Shown here piece by piece: positions 1 through 8,309 of a stretch of DNA of 64,000 nt. Positions within the stretch are counted from its first letter, which is position 1, and each line of letters starts with the position of its first letter. The notes below the pieces were generated by a model, which searched no databases, was not told where the DNA came from, and worked only from the letters and a program-made list of their open reading frames with translations. Source of the stretch: Microbacterium sp. MYb72 (GTDB lineage Bacteria > Actinomycetota > Actinomycetes > Actinomycetales > Microbacteriaceae); assembly GCF_002979415.1 (NCBI RefSeq), contig NZ_PCOT01000017.1, positions 1 to 64,000 on the forward strand, written 5' to 3'. The position numbers were made by a program, and so were the translations under genes.

Positions 1-88
1 GCCGCCGAGCGCACGGGTTGTCGCCGAGTGCACGGGTCGTCGACGTGGACGACCCGTGCACTCGGCGACAACCCGTGCGCTCGGCGGC
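1..88. repeat. 41-bp near-perfect inverted repeat (long hairpin)
   Basis: Bases 1-41 are the reverse complement of 48-88, leaving a six-base loop. Each arm contains two versions of a short word (GCACGGGTTGTCGCC-like and GCACGGGTCGTC), so it is also an internal direct repeat. The window starts at base 1 of the arm, so the element may be longer. No coding frame explains it. It could be a transcription terminator, a REP-like palindrome or a small non-autonomous mobile remnant. Confidence 0.85.
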
Positions 89-234
89 GGGGCGGGCCGC
101 CAGGACTCAGTAGGCGATCACGGGGAGCGGGAGCCAGGAACGTGAGTCCGTGTACGGCTCTGTTCCCTCGAACCGCGCCGTGATCAGGTGGATGCCGCGG
201 AACGAGGGGTGGCGAACGCGCCAGCATCAGGGGC

Positions 235-681
235 ATGACCGATCAGAACACCCCCAAGAACGACCGCCCGCTGCGCGATGACGACGACCTCCGCGACCTC
301 CTCGAAAGAATGCTCGAACGCGCCAGTCGGCGTCAGGTGTGGCTCATGTTCATCGATGCGCGCGGATGCCTCGGTGAGCCCCTCATCCCGATGGAGGGGT
401 ATCCCGAAGATCCGAACGCGCTGACGCGCACGGAGGATCTCGGCGAGCTCACCGAGGCCCAGCTGCTCGTGCAGCGCGCGGACCTCCTGCGCGAGGTGAC
501 CTCCAGCGAGTCCGTCGTGATCGTCTGGGAGCGCATCGGCCCGTCGGCCGTGGGCGTCGACGACCGTGAGTGGGCGCGGGCGATGCGCGATGCGGCGTTC
601 GCGCTCAGGGTGCCGCTGCGTGCGCAGTTCATACTGCACGACGGGGGAGTGCGTCTGCTCCACCTCGATGACATCCTGTGA
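235..681 (+). CDS. Hypothetical protein, 148 aa
   Basis: I do not recognise this family. The protein is soluble, very acidic at the N-terminus (a run of Asp near residues 15-18), with a Trp/Phe-containing core (VWLMFIDARG near residue 36) and no membrane segment or signal peptide. The ATG at 235 is preceded by a CAGCAT hexamer seven bases upstream, compatible with the leaderless starts seen elsewhere in this window. It ends about 30 bp before the toxin-antitoxin pair, but nothing links the two functionally. Confidence 0.7.
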   Translation: MTDQNTPKNDRPLRDDDDLRDLLERMLERASRRQVWLMFIDARGCLGEPLIPMEGYPEDPNALTRTEDLGELTEAQLLVQRADLLREVTSSESVVIVWERIGPSAVGVDDREWARAMRDAAFALRVPLRAQFILHDGGVRLLHLDDIL

Positions 682-704
682 CAGGCGCCTGATCATGTGG
701 AACG

Positions 705-714
705 ATGTATACAT
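705..714. promoter_or_regulatory. Palindrome ATGTATACAT at the antitoxin start
   Basis: ATGTATACAT is a perfect 10-bp palindrome that overlaps the ATG (713) of the antitoxin gene and contains a TATACA -10-like element. Ribbon-helix-helix antitoxins typically bind short palindromes at their own promoter, so this is a good candidate autoregulatory operator. Binding is inferred. Confidence 0.5.
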
Positions 715-1000
715 GTCTACAGGGGTGCTGAGCGTCCGTCTTCCGGAAGAGCTGAAGGCTCGTCTCGACGCGCTTGCAGCCTCGACCGGGCGCTCTGCGG
801 CCTACTACGTTCGGGAGGCGGTGTCGCAGCATCTCGCCGACCTCGAGTACGCCTACGCGGTGCGGGCGGAGGCGGAAGCCGTCCGTCGCGGCGAGGTGCC
901 ATCACGCTCGCTGGACGATCTCGCACGCGACCTCGGCTTCGATCCGATGGAGCTCCGCCGAACGCCGCACGACGGCGCCGCAACGCCTGCACCCGCCTGA
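713..1000 (+). CDS. RelB/RHH-type antitoxin
   Basis: 95 aa. The N-terminus (LSVRLPEELKARLDALA, residues 5-21) is a typical ribbon-helix-helix DNA-binding module, followed by SAAYYVREAV and an acidic C-terminal tail expected to wrap and neutralise the toxin. The open frame extends further upstream, but the family begins with a short beta strand, so ATG 713 is chosen; ATG 695 is the alternative. Its TGA shares one base with the toxin ATG (TGATG), implying translational coupling. Autoregulation through the overlapping palindrome is likely. Confidence 0.85.
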   Translation: MSTGVLSVRLPEELKARLDALAASTGRSAAYYVREAVSQHLADLEYAYAVRAEAEAVRRGEVPSRSLDDLARDLGFDPMELRRTPHDGAATPAPA

Positions 1001-1263
1001 TGCGCTACCGGCTCACGCCGGCGCCCCGATTCGAGAAGCAACTGCGCAAGCTCGACCGCAGCACGTCGCGGCGCATCCTCGTCGCGCTGTACGAGCTGGC
1101 CGAGTTGGAGGATCCCACCGTCAGGCTCAAGCCGTTGCGACGCGAACTCGCGGGGCTCTGGAGGCTGCGGGTCGGCGACCATCGGGTCGTCCTCGACGTG
1201 AGGCCGGATGAGGTGGTCATCGTGGCGGTCGATGTCGGGCACAGGCGGAGTATCTATCGATGA
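1000..1263 (+). CDS. RelE/ParE-superfamily toxin
   Basis: 87 aa, the usual RelE length. The N-terminal pattern YRLTPAPRFEKQLRKLD and the C-terminal beta strands with LKPLRRELAGLWRLRVGDHR then HRRSIYR match RelE-type mRNA interferases: basic residues on the fold, a conserved Gly-Trp-Arg stretch, and a C-terminal Tyr/Arg. The expected activity is ribosome-dependent mRNA cleavage, blocked by the upstream antitoxin. The long upstream extension of the frame overlaps the antitoxin and is not real. A ParE-like gyrase poison cannot be excluded from sequence alone. Confidence 0.85.
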   Translation: MRYRLTPAPRFEKQLRKLDRSTSRRILVALYELAELEDPTVRLKPLRRELAGLWRLRVGDHRVVLDVRPDEVVIVAVDVGHRRSIYR

Positions 1264-1350
1264 CACAGATACAAGGGTGTCCTAGTAAATATCCGGAGAC
1301 CCGAGTAACATCGACAATGTGCCAACGAAGGCGCGAAGGGATGTCACACA

Positions 1351-2874
1351 ATGACTCGTACCATTCCGCATTTTGTAGGCGGATCGCTTCTCACCCCTGA
1401 AGACGGGCGCTTCGCCGACGTGTTCGATCCGAGCACGGGAGCAGTGCAGGCCAGGGTGCCGCTCGCCTCCGCCGACGAGGTGCGCAACGTGATCGCCGAT
1501 GCTGAGGCTGCTCAGGTCGGATGGGCGGCGACGAATCCGCAGAAGCGCGCCCGCGTGCTGCTGCGCTTCCTCGACCTCGTGCAGCGCGAGATGCAGTCGC
1601 TCGCGGAGCTGCTCGCCAGCGAGCACGGCAAGACGGTCGACGACGCGAAGGGCGACATCCAGCGCGGACTCGAGGTCATCGAGTTCGCCGCAGGGGCGCC
1701 GCACCTCCTGAAGGGCGAGTACTCCACGGGCGCCGGCGCGGGGATCGACGTGTACTCGATGCGTCAGCCCCTCGGCGTCGTGGCCGCGATCACTCCGTTC
1801 AACTTCCCCGCGATGATCCCGCTGTGGAAGGCGGGTCCCGCCCTCGCCGCAGGCAACGCCGTCGTCCTCAAGCCCAGCGAGCGCGACCCGTCCGTGCCGG
1901 TGCGTCTCGCCGAGCTGTTCCTGGAGGCGGGTCTCCCCGCCGGAGTCCTCAACGTCGTCCACGGCGACAAGGAGGCGGTCGACACGCTGCTGACCGATGA
2001 CCGCATCCGTGCCGTCGGCTTCGTCGGCTCGACGCCGATCGCCGAGTACATCTACGCGACCGCCGCCGCCCACGGCAAGAGGGCCCAGTGCTTCGGCGGA
2101 GCGAAGAACCACATGATCGTGATGCCGGATGCCGACCTCGATCAGGCCGTCGACGCGCTGATCGGCGCGGGGTACGGCTCCGCGGGCGAGCGCTGCATGG
2201 CGATATCCGTCGCGGTGCCCGTGGGGCAGGAGACCGCGGATGCTCTCGCCGCGAAGCTCACCGAACGCGTCGCACAGCTCCGCATCGGCCCCTCCCTCGC
2301 CGCCGACGTCGACTACGGCCCGCTCGTCACGCGGGCCGCGGTCGAACGGGTCGAGGGCTACATCCAGCAGGGCGTCGACGAGGGCGCCACGCTCCTCGCC
2401 GACGGTCGTGGCTTCACGGTCCCCGGCCACGAGGAGGGCTTCTACCTCGGTCCGACCCTGTTCGACCACGTCACGACCGACATGGCGATCTACCGCGAGG
2501 AGATCTTCGGCCCCGTGCTCGTGATCGCCCGTGCGGCGGACTATGAGGAGGCGCTCCGCATGGCGAACGAGCACGAGTACGGCAACGGCGTCGCGATCTT
2601 CACGCGCGACGGCGATTCCGCGCGTGACTTCGCGGCGCGAGTCGACGTGGGCATGGTCGGCGTCAACGTGCCGATCCCCGTGCCGATCGCCTACTTCACG
2701 TTCGGCGGCTGGAAGCGCAGCGGCTTCGGAGACCTCAACCAGCACGGCGCCGATGCGTTCCGCTTCTACACGAAGACCAAGACGGTGACGAGCCGCTGGC
2801 CCAGCGGGATCCGCCAGTCGGGCGCCGAACAACCAGCAGAGGGTGCGAGCTTCGTCATCCCCACCATGCACTGA
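1351..2874 (+). CDS. mmsA: CoA-acylating methylmalonate-semialdehyde dehydrogenase
   Basis: 507 aa aldehyde dehydrogenase-fold protein. The catalytic Cys is residue 282 in GERCMA, and the classical ALDH Glu is replaced by an FGGAKNH stretch, both hallmarks of MmsA. It converts methylmalonate semialdehyde plus CoA to propionyl-CoA in valine (and inositol-type) catabolism. It is the first gene of a four-gene plus-strand operon with an isobutyryl-CoA dehydrogenase candidate, mmsB and an enoyl-CoA hydratase, so the valine role is the natural reading. A weak AGGGA ribosome site precedes ATG 1351. The last codons lie inside a 26-bp tandem repeat. Confidence 0.95.
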   Translation: MTRTIPHFVGGSLLTPEDGRFADVFDPSTGAVQARVPLASADEVRNVIADAEAAQVGWAATNPQKRARVLLRFLDLVQREMQSLAELLASEHGKTVDDAKGDIQRGLEVIEFAAGAPHLLKGEYSTGAGAGIDVYSMRQPLGVVAAITPFNFPAMIPLWKAGPALAAGNAVVLKPSERDPSVPVRLAELFLEAGLPAGVLNVVHGDKEAVDTLLTDDRIRAVGFVGSTPIAEYIYATAAAHGKRAQCFGGAKNHMIVMPDADLDQAVDALIGAGYGSAGERCMAISVAVPVGQETADALAAKLTERVAQLRIGPSLAADVDYGPLVTRAAVERVEGYIQQGVDEGATLLADGRGFTVPGHEEGFYLGPTLFDHVTTDMAIYREEIFGPVLVIARAADYEEALRMANEHEYGNGVAIFTRDGDSARDFAARVDVGMVGVNVPIPVPIAYFTFGGWKRSGFGDLNQHGADAFRFYTKTKTVTSRWPSGIRQSGAEQPAEGASFVIPTMH

Positions 2875-2936
2875 GCAGCGACTACCCCACCATGCACTGA
2901 GCAGCGACTGCCCCACCATGCACTGAACAGCGACTG
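2859..2936 (+). repeat. Three 26-bp tandem copies starting at the mmsA stop
   Basis: Copies at 2859-2884, 2885-2910 and 2911-2936 begin CCCCACCATGCACTGA and differ by one or two bases. The first copy encodes the last residues and the TGA of mmsA; the other two carry the same pseudo-end into the 85-bp spacer before the acyl-CoA dehydrogenase gene. This looks like expansion of the gene's own 3' end. Confidence 0.95.
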
Positions 2937-2959
2937 CCTCCATCCCACTAGGAATCCCC

Positions 2960-4165
2960 ATGACACTCACCACCGTCACCACCACCGCCGAGGAGCGCGA
3001 GGCGATCCTCGACGCCGTCCGCGAGTTCGCCGACACCGAGCTGGCCCCGTACGCCCTCGAGCGGGACGAGAAGCACCTGTTCCCGCGCGAGAGTCTCGGC
3101 CGCGCCGGCGAGCTCGGACTCGGCGGCATCTACGTGCGCGAGGAGTTCGGCGGCACGGGGCTCAGCCGCACCGACACCGTCGCGATCTTCGAGGAGCTCG
3201 CGAAGGCCGATCCCGCGGTCGCGGCCTACATCTCGATCCACAACATGGTCGTCTGGATGATCGACACCTACGGCGACGACGCCCAGAGGGGCGAGTGGCT
3301 TCCCGCGCTCACCACGATGGAGCAGTTCGGCGGGTACTGCCTCACCGAGCCGGGAGCGGGATCGGATGCCGCGAACATCGCCACCAGCGCGGTCCGCGAC
3401 GGCGACGCCTATGTGCTCACCGGCGTCAAGCAGTTCATCTCCGGAGCAGGCGAGGCGGGCGTGTACGTCGTCATGGCGCGCACCGGCGAACCCGGGGCCC
3501 GCGGCATCAGCGCCTTCCTCGTGGCGGGCGACGCCGAAGGACTGAGCTTCGGCGCACCCGAGAAGAAGATGGGCTGGCACGCGCAGCCCACGCGCCAGGT
3601 CATCTTCGACGGGGTGCGGGTGCCAGCCTCGGCCATGCTGGGCGACGAGGGCAAGGGGTTCGCGATCGCGATGTCCGCCCTCAACGGAGGTCGGCTGAAC
3701 ATCGCCGCCTGCTCCCTCGGCGGAGCGCAGTGGGCGCTCGACCGGGCTGTGCAGTACGTGCACGAGCGCGTCGCCTTCGGCGAGCCGCTCGCCGAGAAGC
3801 AGTCGATCCTCTTCGCCATCGCCGACATGCGCACCGACCTGCAGGCCGCACGACTCATGGTCCGCGACGGAGCTCAGGCCGTCGACGAGCATGCCCCCGA
3901 CGCTACGATGCGCTGCGCCATGGCCAAGCGCTTCGCCACCGACGCCGGCTTCGACGTCGCCAACAGGGCCCTTCAGCTGCACGGCGGGTACGGGTACCTT
4001 CAGGACTACGGGATCGAGAAAGTCGTCCGTGATCTGCGGGTGCACCAGATCCTGGAAGGGACGAACGAGATCATGAGACTCATCGTCGGGCGGGAGATGC
4101 TGCGCCCCGCAGGGTCGGCCTCCCTCCAGCGCAGCGGCGGAAGCCAGACGCGGAGCGCGTCATGA
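2960..4165 (+). CDS. Acyl-CoA dehydrogenase, probably isobutyryl-CoA dehydrogenase
   Basis: 401 aa. The alpha-helical N-domain, the beta-domain signature YCLTEPGAGSDA (near residue 130) and the C-terminal catalytic Glu366 in LEGTNEIMR are all present, as is the FAD-binding LHGGYGYL. The family oxidises short acyl-CoAs to enoyl-CoAs and passes electrons to ETF. Its position between mmsA and mmsB makes isobutyryl-CoA (valine pathway) the best substrate guess; the last 18 residues are a low-complexity tail. Electrons would go to the ETF encoded at 7532-9284. The stop overlaps the next ATG (ATGA). Confidence 0.92.
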   Translation: MTLTTVTTTAEEREAILDAVREFADTELAPYALERDEKHLFPRESLGRAGELGLGGIYVREEFGGTGLSRTDTVAIFEELAKADPAVAAYISIHNMVVWMIDTYGDDAQRGEWLPALTTMEQFGGYCLTEPGAGSDAANIATSAVRDGDAYVLTGVKQFISGAGEAGVYVVMARTGEPGARGISAFLVAGDAEGLSFGAPEKKMGWHAQPTRQVIFDGVRVPASAMLGDEGKGFAIAMSALNGGRLNIAACSLGGAQWALDRAVQYVHERVAFGEPLAEKQSILFAIADMRTDLQAARLMVRDGAQAVDEHAPDATMRCAMAKRFATDAGFDVANRALQLHGGYGYLQDYGIEKVVRDLRVHQILEGTNEIMRLIVGREMLRPAGSASLQRSGGSQTRSAS

Positions 4166-5049
4166 GCAGGGTCGCCTTCCTCGGGCTGGGGCACATGGGA
4201 CTCCCGATGGCCGTCAACCTCGTCAAGGCCGGGCACGAGGTGCACGGCTTCGACCTGGTGCCTGCGGCCATCGACGCCGCGCGGGCCGCCGGCATCCCGG
4301 TCGCCGCGAGCGGGTCGGATGCCGTCGCCGATGCGGATGTCGTCATCACGATGTTCCCCGCCGGGCGCCACGTGATCGCCGCCTACCAGGACGAGCTGCT
4401 GGCCGCGGCGCGCCCCGGCACACTGTTCATCGAGTCCTCGACGATCGCGGTCGACGAGGCCCGCACGGCCCACGAGCTCGCGATCGCCGCTGGGCACCGC
4501 AACGTCGACGCGCCCGTGTCTGGCGGAGTGGTCGGCGCGGAGAACGGCACCCTCGCCTTCATGGTGGGAGGGGCCGACGAGGACTTCGCTGCGGCGCTCC
4601 CTCTGCTCGAGGCGATGGGCAGGCGGATCGTGCACTGCGGTGGTCCCGGCCTCGGCCAGGCAGCGAAGGTGTGCAACAACATGGTCCTCGCGGTCTCGCA
4701 GATCGCCGTGGCGGAGGCCTTCGTGCTGGGCGAGCGGCTGGGTCTCGAGCATCAGGCCCTGTTCGACGTGGTCTCCCAGGCCTCCGGCCAGTGCTGGTCG
4801 ATCACGACCAACTGCCCCGTGCCGGGCCCGGTTCCGACGAGCCCCGCCAACCGCGACTATCAGCCGGGGTTCGCAGGGGCGCTCATGGCGAAGGACCTCG
4901 GGCTCGCGCTGCAGGCCATCGAGCAGACGTCCACCGACGCGAAGATGGGCAGGCTCGCGCAGCAGCTGTACGCGGCCTTCGCCGAGGGAGACGGCGCGAC
5001 GCGCGACTTCTCCGGCATCATCACCGACATCCGCGACGATCGCGTCTGA
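4162..5049 (+). CDS. mmsB: 3-hydroxyisobutyrate dehydrogenase
   Basis: 295 aa. The N-terminal Rossmann signature [12 protein letters not shown], the substrate motif [17 protein letters not shown] and the catalytic Lys169 in QAAKVCNN identify the beta-hydroxyacid dehydrogenase family. It oxidises 3-hydroxyisobutyrate to methylmalonate semialdehyde, the substrate of the upstream MmsA. It overlaps the acyl-CoA dehydrogenase by four bases, so the two are translationally coupled. Confidence 0.95.
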   Translation: MSRVAFLGLGHMGLPMAVNLVKAGHEVHGFDLVPAAIDAARAAGIPVAASGSDAVADADVVITMFPAGRHVIAAYQDELLAAARPGTLFIESSTIAVDEARTAHELAIAAGHRNVDAPVSGGVVGAENGTLAFMVGGADEDFAAALPLLEAMGRRIVHCGGPGLGQAAKVCNNMVLAVSQIAVAEAFVLGERLGLEHQALFDVVSQASGQCWSITTNCPVPGPVPTSPANRDYQPGFAGALMAKDLGLALQAIEQTSTDAKMGRLAQQLYAAFAEGDGATRDFSGIITDIRDDRV

Positions 5050-5095
5050 TGACGCAGGACATACTGAGAAGACCACGACGGAGAGGGCCTTCACG

Positions 5096-5872
5096 ATGAC
5101 CGAGTACGAGACGATCCTGGTCGAGCAGCGCGGAAGGGTCGGCTGGATCACGCTGAACCGCCCGCAGGCGCTCAACGCTCTGAACAGCCGCATCGCCGAG
5201 GAGGTCACGGCGGCGGCCGTCGCCTTCGACGCCGATGAGGGCGTGGGCGCCATCGTCCTGACCGGCTCCGAGAAGGCGTTCGCCGCCGGAGCCGACATCA
5301 AGGAGATGGAGGCGATGTCGGCCGCCGAGATGCTCGAGACCGACCACTTCGGCATCTGGTACGACTTCGCCGCGGTGCGCACCCCGGTGATCGCCGCGGT
5401 GTCCGGCTTCGCCCTGGGCGGGGGCTGCGAGCTGGCGATGATGTGCGACATCATCCTCGCCGCCGACACCGCGAAGTTCGGGCAGCCCGAGATCAATCTC
5501 GGCGTCATCCCCGGCATGGGCGGCACGCAGCGGCTGATCCGCGCGGTCGGCTACTACAAGGCGGCGGAGCTCGTGCTCACCGGGCGCTTCATGGGCGCCG
5601 AGGAGGCGGAGCGCTCCGGTCTCGTGTCGCGCGTCGTGCCGGCATCCGACCTGCTCGCCGAGGCCGAGAAGCTGGCCGAGACCATCGCCTCGAAGTCGCT
5701 GCCATCGGTCTACGCCGCGAAGGCCGCCCTGGACGCCGCGATGGAGACGACACTCGCCGAAGGACTCGCGCACGAGAAGGCGGCGTTCGCCGCGCTGTTC
5801 GACACGGAGGACCAGAAGGAGGGCATGTCGGCCTTCCGGGAGAAGCGTGCGCCCGACTTCCGGAACAGGTGA
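5096..5872 (+). CDS. Enoyl-CoA hydratase
   Basis: 258 aa crotonase-fold protein. The oxyanion-hole segments [11 protein letters not shown] and [16 protein letters not shown], then [20 protein letters not shown] with the catalytic Glu region, are all intact. It likely hydrates methacrylyl-CoA in valine degradation, given the operon. The frame is open well upstream, but ATG 5096, after a purine-rich GGAGAGG, gives the standard family length. No 3-hydroxyisobutyryl-CoA hydrolase gene is seen nearby, so that step must be encoded elsewhere. Confidence 0.92.
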   Translation: MTEYETILVEQRGRVGWITLNRPQALNALNSRIAEEVTAAAVAFDADEGVGAIVLTGSEKAFAAGADIKEMEAMSAAEMLETDHFGIWYDFAAVRTPVIAAVSGFALGGGCELAMMCDIILAADTAKFGQPEINLGVIPGMGGTQRLIRAVGYYKAAELVLTGRFMGAEEAERSGLVSRVVPASDLLAEAEKLAETIASKSLPSVYAAKAALDAAMETTLAEGLAHEKAAFAALFDTEDQKEGMSAFREKRAPDFRNR

Positions 5873-5876
5873 GCTC

Positions 5877-6320
5877 TCAGCCGCGCATCGCCTCGACGAC
5901 CTTGGCGATGCGGCGGTCGCGCGTGGCCTCCTGCTTCGCCTCGGCGACGGAGCGGGCATGCTCCTTACGGTGCGTGTAGGGGAGCTTCTCGAAGGCGGCG
6001 CGCAGGGCGGGCTCCGCGTCGAGGGCGGCCGTGAGCTCGGGAGGCTCTTCGACCGTGCGCTCGGCGGTGTCCACGGCGATGACGGCGTCGACCTCCTGGT
6101 CGATCTCGACGCCGAGCTCGGCGCGCGTGGCCTTGCTGAAGCCGATCATGTTCTTCCCGCCCATGCGGGAGAGACGCAGACGAGCGGTCCGCCCGCCGAT
6201 CGTGACGGCGACGGGGAAAGCCTTGCCCGCGCCGAAGGCGGCGACCTGCTCATCGGTGAGCACGATGGCAGCCGCGGGCCCGGACCCCGCGAGGACGGTG
6301 TGCAGGTGCAGTTCGGTCAT
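5877..6320 (-). CDS. YdeI/DUF1905-type protein
   Basis: 147 aa. The DUF1905 region (AFPVAVTIGGRTARLRLSRM near residues 33-52) is followed by a YdeI/OmpD-associated helical tail (LPYTHRKEHARSVAEAKQEATR), an organisation common in actinobacteria. Function is unknown. ATG 6320 is preceded on its strand by TACGCT six bases upstream, so a leaderless start is likely. The longer open frame to 6434 is not needed. It is tail-to-tail with the enoyl-CoA hydratase gene, four bases away. Confidence 0.8.
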   Translation of the reverse strand: MTELHLHTVLAGSGPAAAIVLTDEQVAAFGAGKAFPVAVTIGGRTARLRLSRMGGKNMIGFSKATRAELGVEIDQEVDAVIAVDTAERTVEEPPELTAALDAEPALRAAFEKLPYTHRKEHARSVAEAKQEATRDRRIAKVVEAMRG

Positions 6321-6352
6321 CCCGACAGCGTACGCCCGGGCGGTGCGCGCGG

Positions 6353-6892
6353 TCACGCCGAAGCAGCCCCGGTGCGGGGTCGTCCTGACCTCGGCATCGG
6401 GTGCACCGCGCCGCGTGTCCCGAGCGGCCGCCACTCGGGCGGCGTCGCCTCGATCTCGGAGGCGAGCAGGTCGTTGCGCTCGGAGATCAGCCGCCGCATG
6501 TACTCGCGCAGGAACAGGCGGTCGACGATCCGGCCGATCGGGCCGAACGGGGAGCGGAACGTGATCGTGTCGCGCATCAGCGTGCCCCGCGGATGCTCCT
6601 CGAACACATGCTCGTGGAGGAAGTCCCCGAAGGGCCCCGACAGCTGCCGGTCGCTGAAGCCGTGCGGAGGGTCGATGTCGAACACGACGGAACGCAGCCG
6701 GAACGGGATGCCGAAGTGCTGCGCCCGCCAGGTGACCGTCGACCCCTCGGTGAAGGCTCCGCCCGCAGGCGCCTCGACCATCGTCTCCCCATATCGCACC
6801 ATCGAGCGCACGTGCAGGCCGGGGTCGAGGGAGGCCGCGAATACGGCAGACGGCGGCGCCGCGATCACCCGTTCGAGCACGAACGCCGCCAT
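6353..6892 (-). CDS. SRPBCC-fold ligand-binding protein
   Basis: 179 aa. The start VLERVIAAPPSAVFAASLDPG and later GTLMRDTITFRSPFGPIGRIVDRLFLREYM match the START/Bet v1-like SRPBCC (cyclase/dehydrase-like) family, which binds hydrophobic ligands. The substrate is unknown. The start lies one base after the stop of the MarR gene, so both are probably transcribed together and the regulator may respond to a related ligand. Confidence 0.78.
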   Translation of the reverse strand: MAAFVLERVIAAPPSAVFAASLDPGLHVRSMVRYGETMVEAPAGGAFTEGSTVTWRAQHFGIPFRLRSVVFDIDPPHGFSDRQLSGPFGDFLHEHVFEEHPRGTLMRDTITFRSPFGPIGRIVDRLFLREYMRRLISERNDLLASEIEATPPEWRPLGTRGAVHPMPRSGRPRTGAASA

Positions 6893-6893
6893 G

Positions 6894-7430
6894 TCAGAGC
6901 GGTTCGGGCTGGGGGCGCGGGTCGGTGAAGTCGCCCGCGGCTTTGCGCATGCGCGCGACGATCGCGACGAGCTCCGCGGCGTCGTCGGCGCTGAGGCCGG
7001 GGTTCGCGAACACGTCGGCGTTCAGGGCTGTGGTCGCGCGATCGACGAGGTCGCGTCCGGCCGGCGTGAGCGCGAGGAGCGCGGCCCTGCCGTCGTGCGG
7101 ATGCGGCTCGCGGATCACGAGACCGTCGCGGACCAGGCGCTCGGACGTGCTCGTGATCGTCGTCGCATGCACCTGGAGACGGGCCACCACGCTCGACAGC
7201 GGCAGACGCCCCGCGCGGCTGAACGCGAGCAGGCGCAGCACCTCGTAGCGCGCGAAGGACAGCGAGAAGGGCTTGAGTGCGGCGTCGACGCGGGCGAGCA
7301 GCAACTGCTGCGCACGCATCACCGAGGTGACGACGGTCATCCCGTCTGCGGCATCCGACCACCCGTGCGCGAGCCACTGCCGCTTCGCCTCGGCGAGCGG
7401 ATCCACGGGCAACGGGCGGGACGGGGTCAC
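6894..7430 (-). CDS. MarR-family transcriptional regulator
   Basis: 178 aa from the GTG at 7430. The winged helix covers roughly residues 55-120 (SRAGRLPLSSVVARLQVHATTITSTSERLVRDGLV, given here in part, then the wing EPHPHDGRAALLALT). The frame is open to 7496, but that start would lie inside the etfB promoter, while GTG 7430 has TACCGT seven bases upstream. It is divergent from etfB and may regulate the SRPBCC gene, the etf cluster or itself. No clear palindrome was found in the short intergenic region. Confidence 0.85.
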   Translation of the reverse strand: MTPSRPLPVDPLAEAKRQWLAHGWSDAADGMTVVTSVMRAQQLLLARVDAALKPFSLSFARYEVLRLLAFSRAGRLPLSSVVARLQVHATTITSTSERLVRDGLVIREPHPHDGRAALLALTPAGRDLVDRATTALNADVFANPGLSADDAAELVAIVARMRKAAGDFTDPRPQPEPL

Positions 7431-7479
7431 AGGTTCTACGGTAGGCCATCGGATGCTCTGAGTCTCAGTTGCAGAAAAG

Positions 7480-7507
7480 TTGGCACTCAGTTTCAAGGGA
7501 CTAGAAT
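7480..7507 (+). promoter_or_regulatory. Predicted sigma70-type promoter of etfBA
   Basis: TTGGCA (7480-7485) and TAGAAT (7502-7507) are separated by 16 bp, with the etfB ATG 24 bases downstream behind a GAGGAG ribosome site. The promoter lies between the divergent MarR gene and etfB. Confidence 0.65.
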
Positions 7508-7531
7508 CGAGCCAGTCGTGAGGAGCAATCG

Positions 7532-8308
7532 ATGAAGATCTTCGTCCTGGTCAAAGAGGTGCCGGACACCTATGGCGATCGCAAGCTGAATCTCGAGACG
7601 GGTCTGGCCGACCGCGCCGCCGGAGACGTGGTGCTCGATGAGATCACGGAGCGCGCGCTCGAGGTCGCACTGAGCTACGCCGACAAGAACGAGGGCACCG
7701 AGGTGGTCGCCCTCTCGATGGCGCCCGAGGGGTCCACGGCATCCGTCCGCCGCGCGCTCGCGATCGGTGCCGCATCCGCCGTGCACGTCGCCGACGAGCA
7801 GCTCGCCGGCGCCGACCTGACCTTGACCGCCGAGGTGCTGGCCGCCGCGATCCGTCGCGGAGAGCCCGACCTCGTCATCACCGGCAACCTCTCGACCGAC
7901 GGCTCGGGCGGTGTGATCCCGGCGATGCTCGCGGAGCACCTGGGCTGGGCGCAGGCGACCGCGCTCTCCTCAGTGGAGATCAGCGCGGATGCCGTCGCGG
8001 GCACGCGGGCCGCCGACGCGGGATCCCAGCCAGTGTCGGCGAGCCTGCCGGCGGTGATCTCGATCACGGAGGCGCTGCCGGATGCGCGCTTCCCGAACTT
8101 CAAGGGCATCATGGCGGCGAAGAAGAAGCCGCTCGAGGTGCTCTCCCTCGCAGACCTCGGCGTCTCCGCCGACCCGTCCCTCGCGCCGCGGACCATCATG
8201 ACGACGGTCGCGGAGAAGCCCCCGCGCGCAGCGGGCGTGAAGATCGTCGATGAGGGAGACGCCGCCGACAAGCTGGTGGAGTACCTCGTGCAGAACAGGC
8301 TGGTGTGA
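7532..8308 (+). CDS. etfB: Electron transfer flavoprotein beta subunit
   Basis: 258 aa. It starts MKIFVLVKEVPDTYG and contains the adenine-nucleotide domain pattern and the family signature region ISITEALPDARFPNFKGIMAAKKK (residues about 170-193, shown in part as PDARFPNFKGIMAAKKK). With EtfA it forms the FAD/AMP heterodimer that accepts electrons from acyl-CoA dehydrogenases such as the one at 2960-4165. A strong GAGGAG precedes the ATG. etfA follows after one base. Confidence 0.95.
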   Translation: MKIFVLVKEVPDTYGDRKLNLETGLADRAAGDVVLDEITERALEVALSYADKNEGTEVVALSMAPEGSTASVRRALAIGAASAVHVADEQLAGADLTLTAEVLAAAIRRGEPDLVITGNLSTDGSGGVIPAMLAEHLGWAQATALSSVEISADAVAGTRAADAGSQPVSASLPAVISITEALPDARFPNFKGIMAAKKKPLEVLSLADLGVSADPSLAPRTIMTTVAEKPPRAAGVKIVDEGDAADKLVEYLVQNRLV

Positions 8309-8309
8309 G

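Noticed and set aside
1282..3129. 615-codon minus-strand frame opposite mmsA
   Set aside because: Low-complexity Arg/Asp/Val translation; mmsA on the other strand has full catalytic motifs.
7431..7496. Extended N-terminus of the MarR protein starting at 7496
   Set aside because: It would place the start inside the etfB -35/-10 region; GTG 7430 with TACCGT seven bases upstream fits better.
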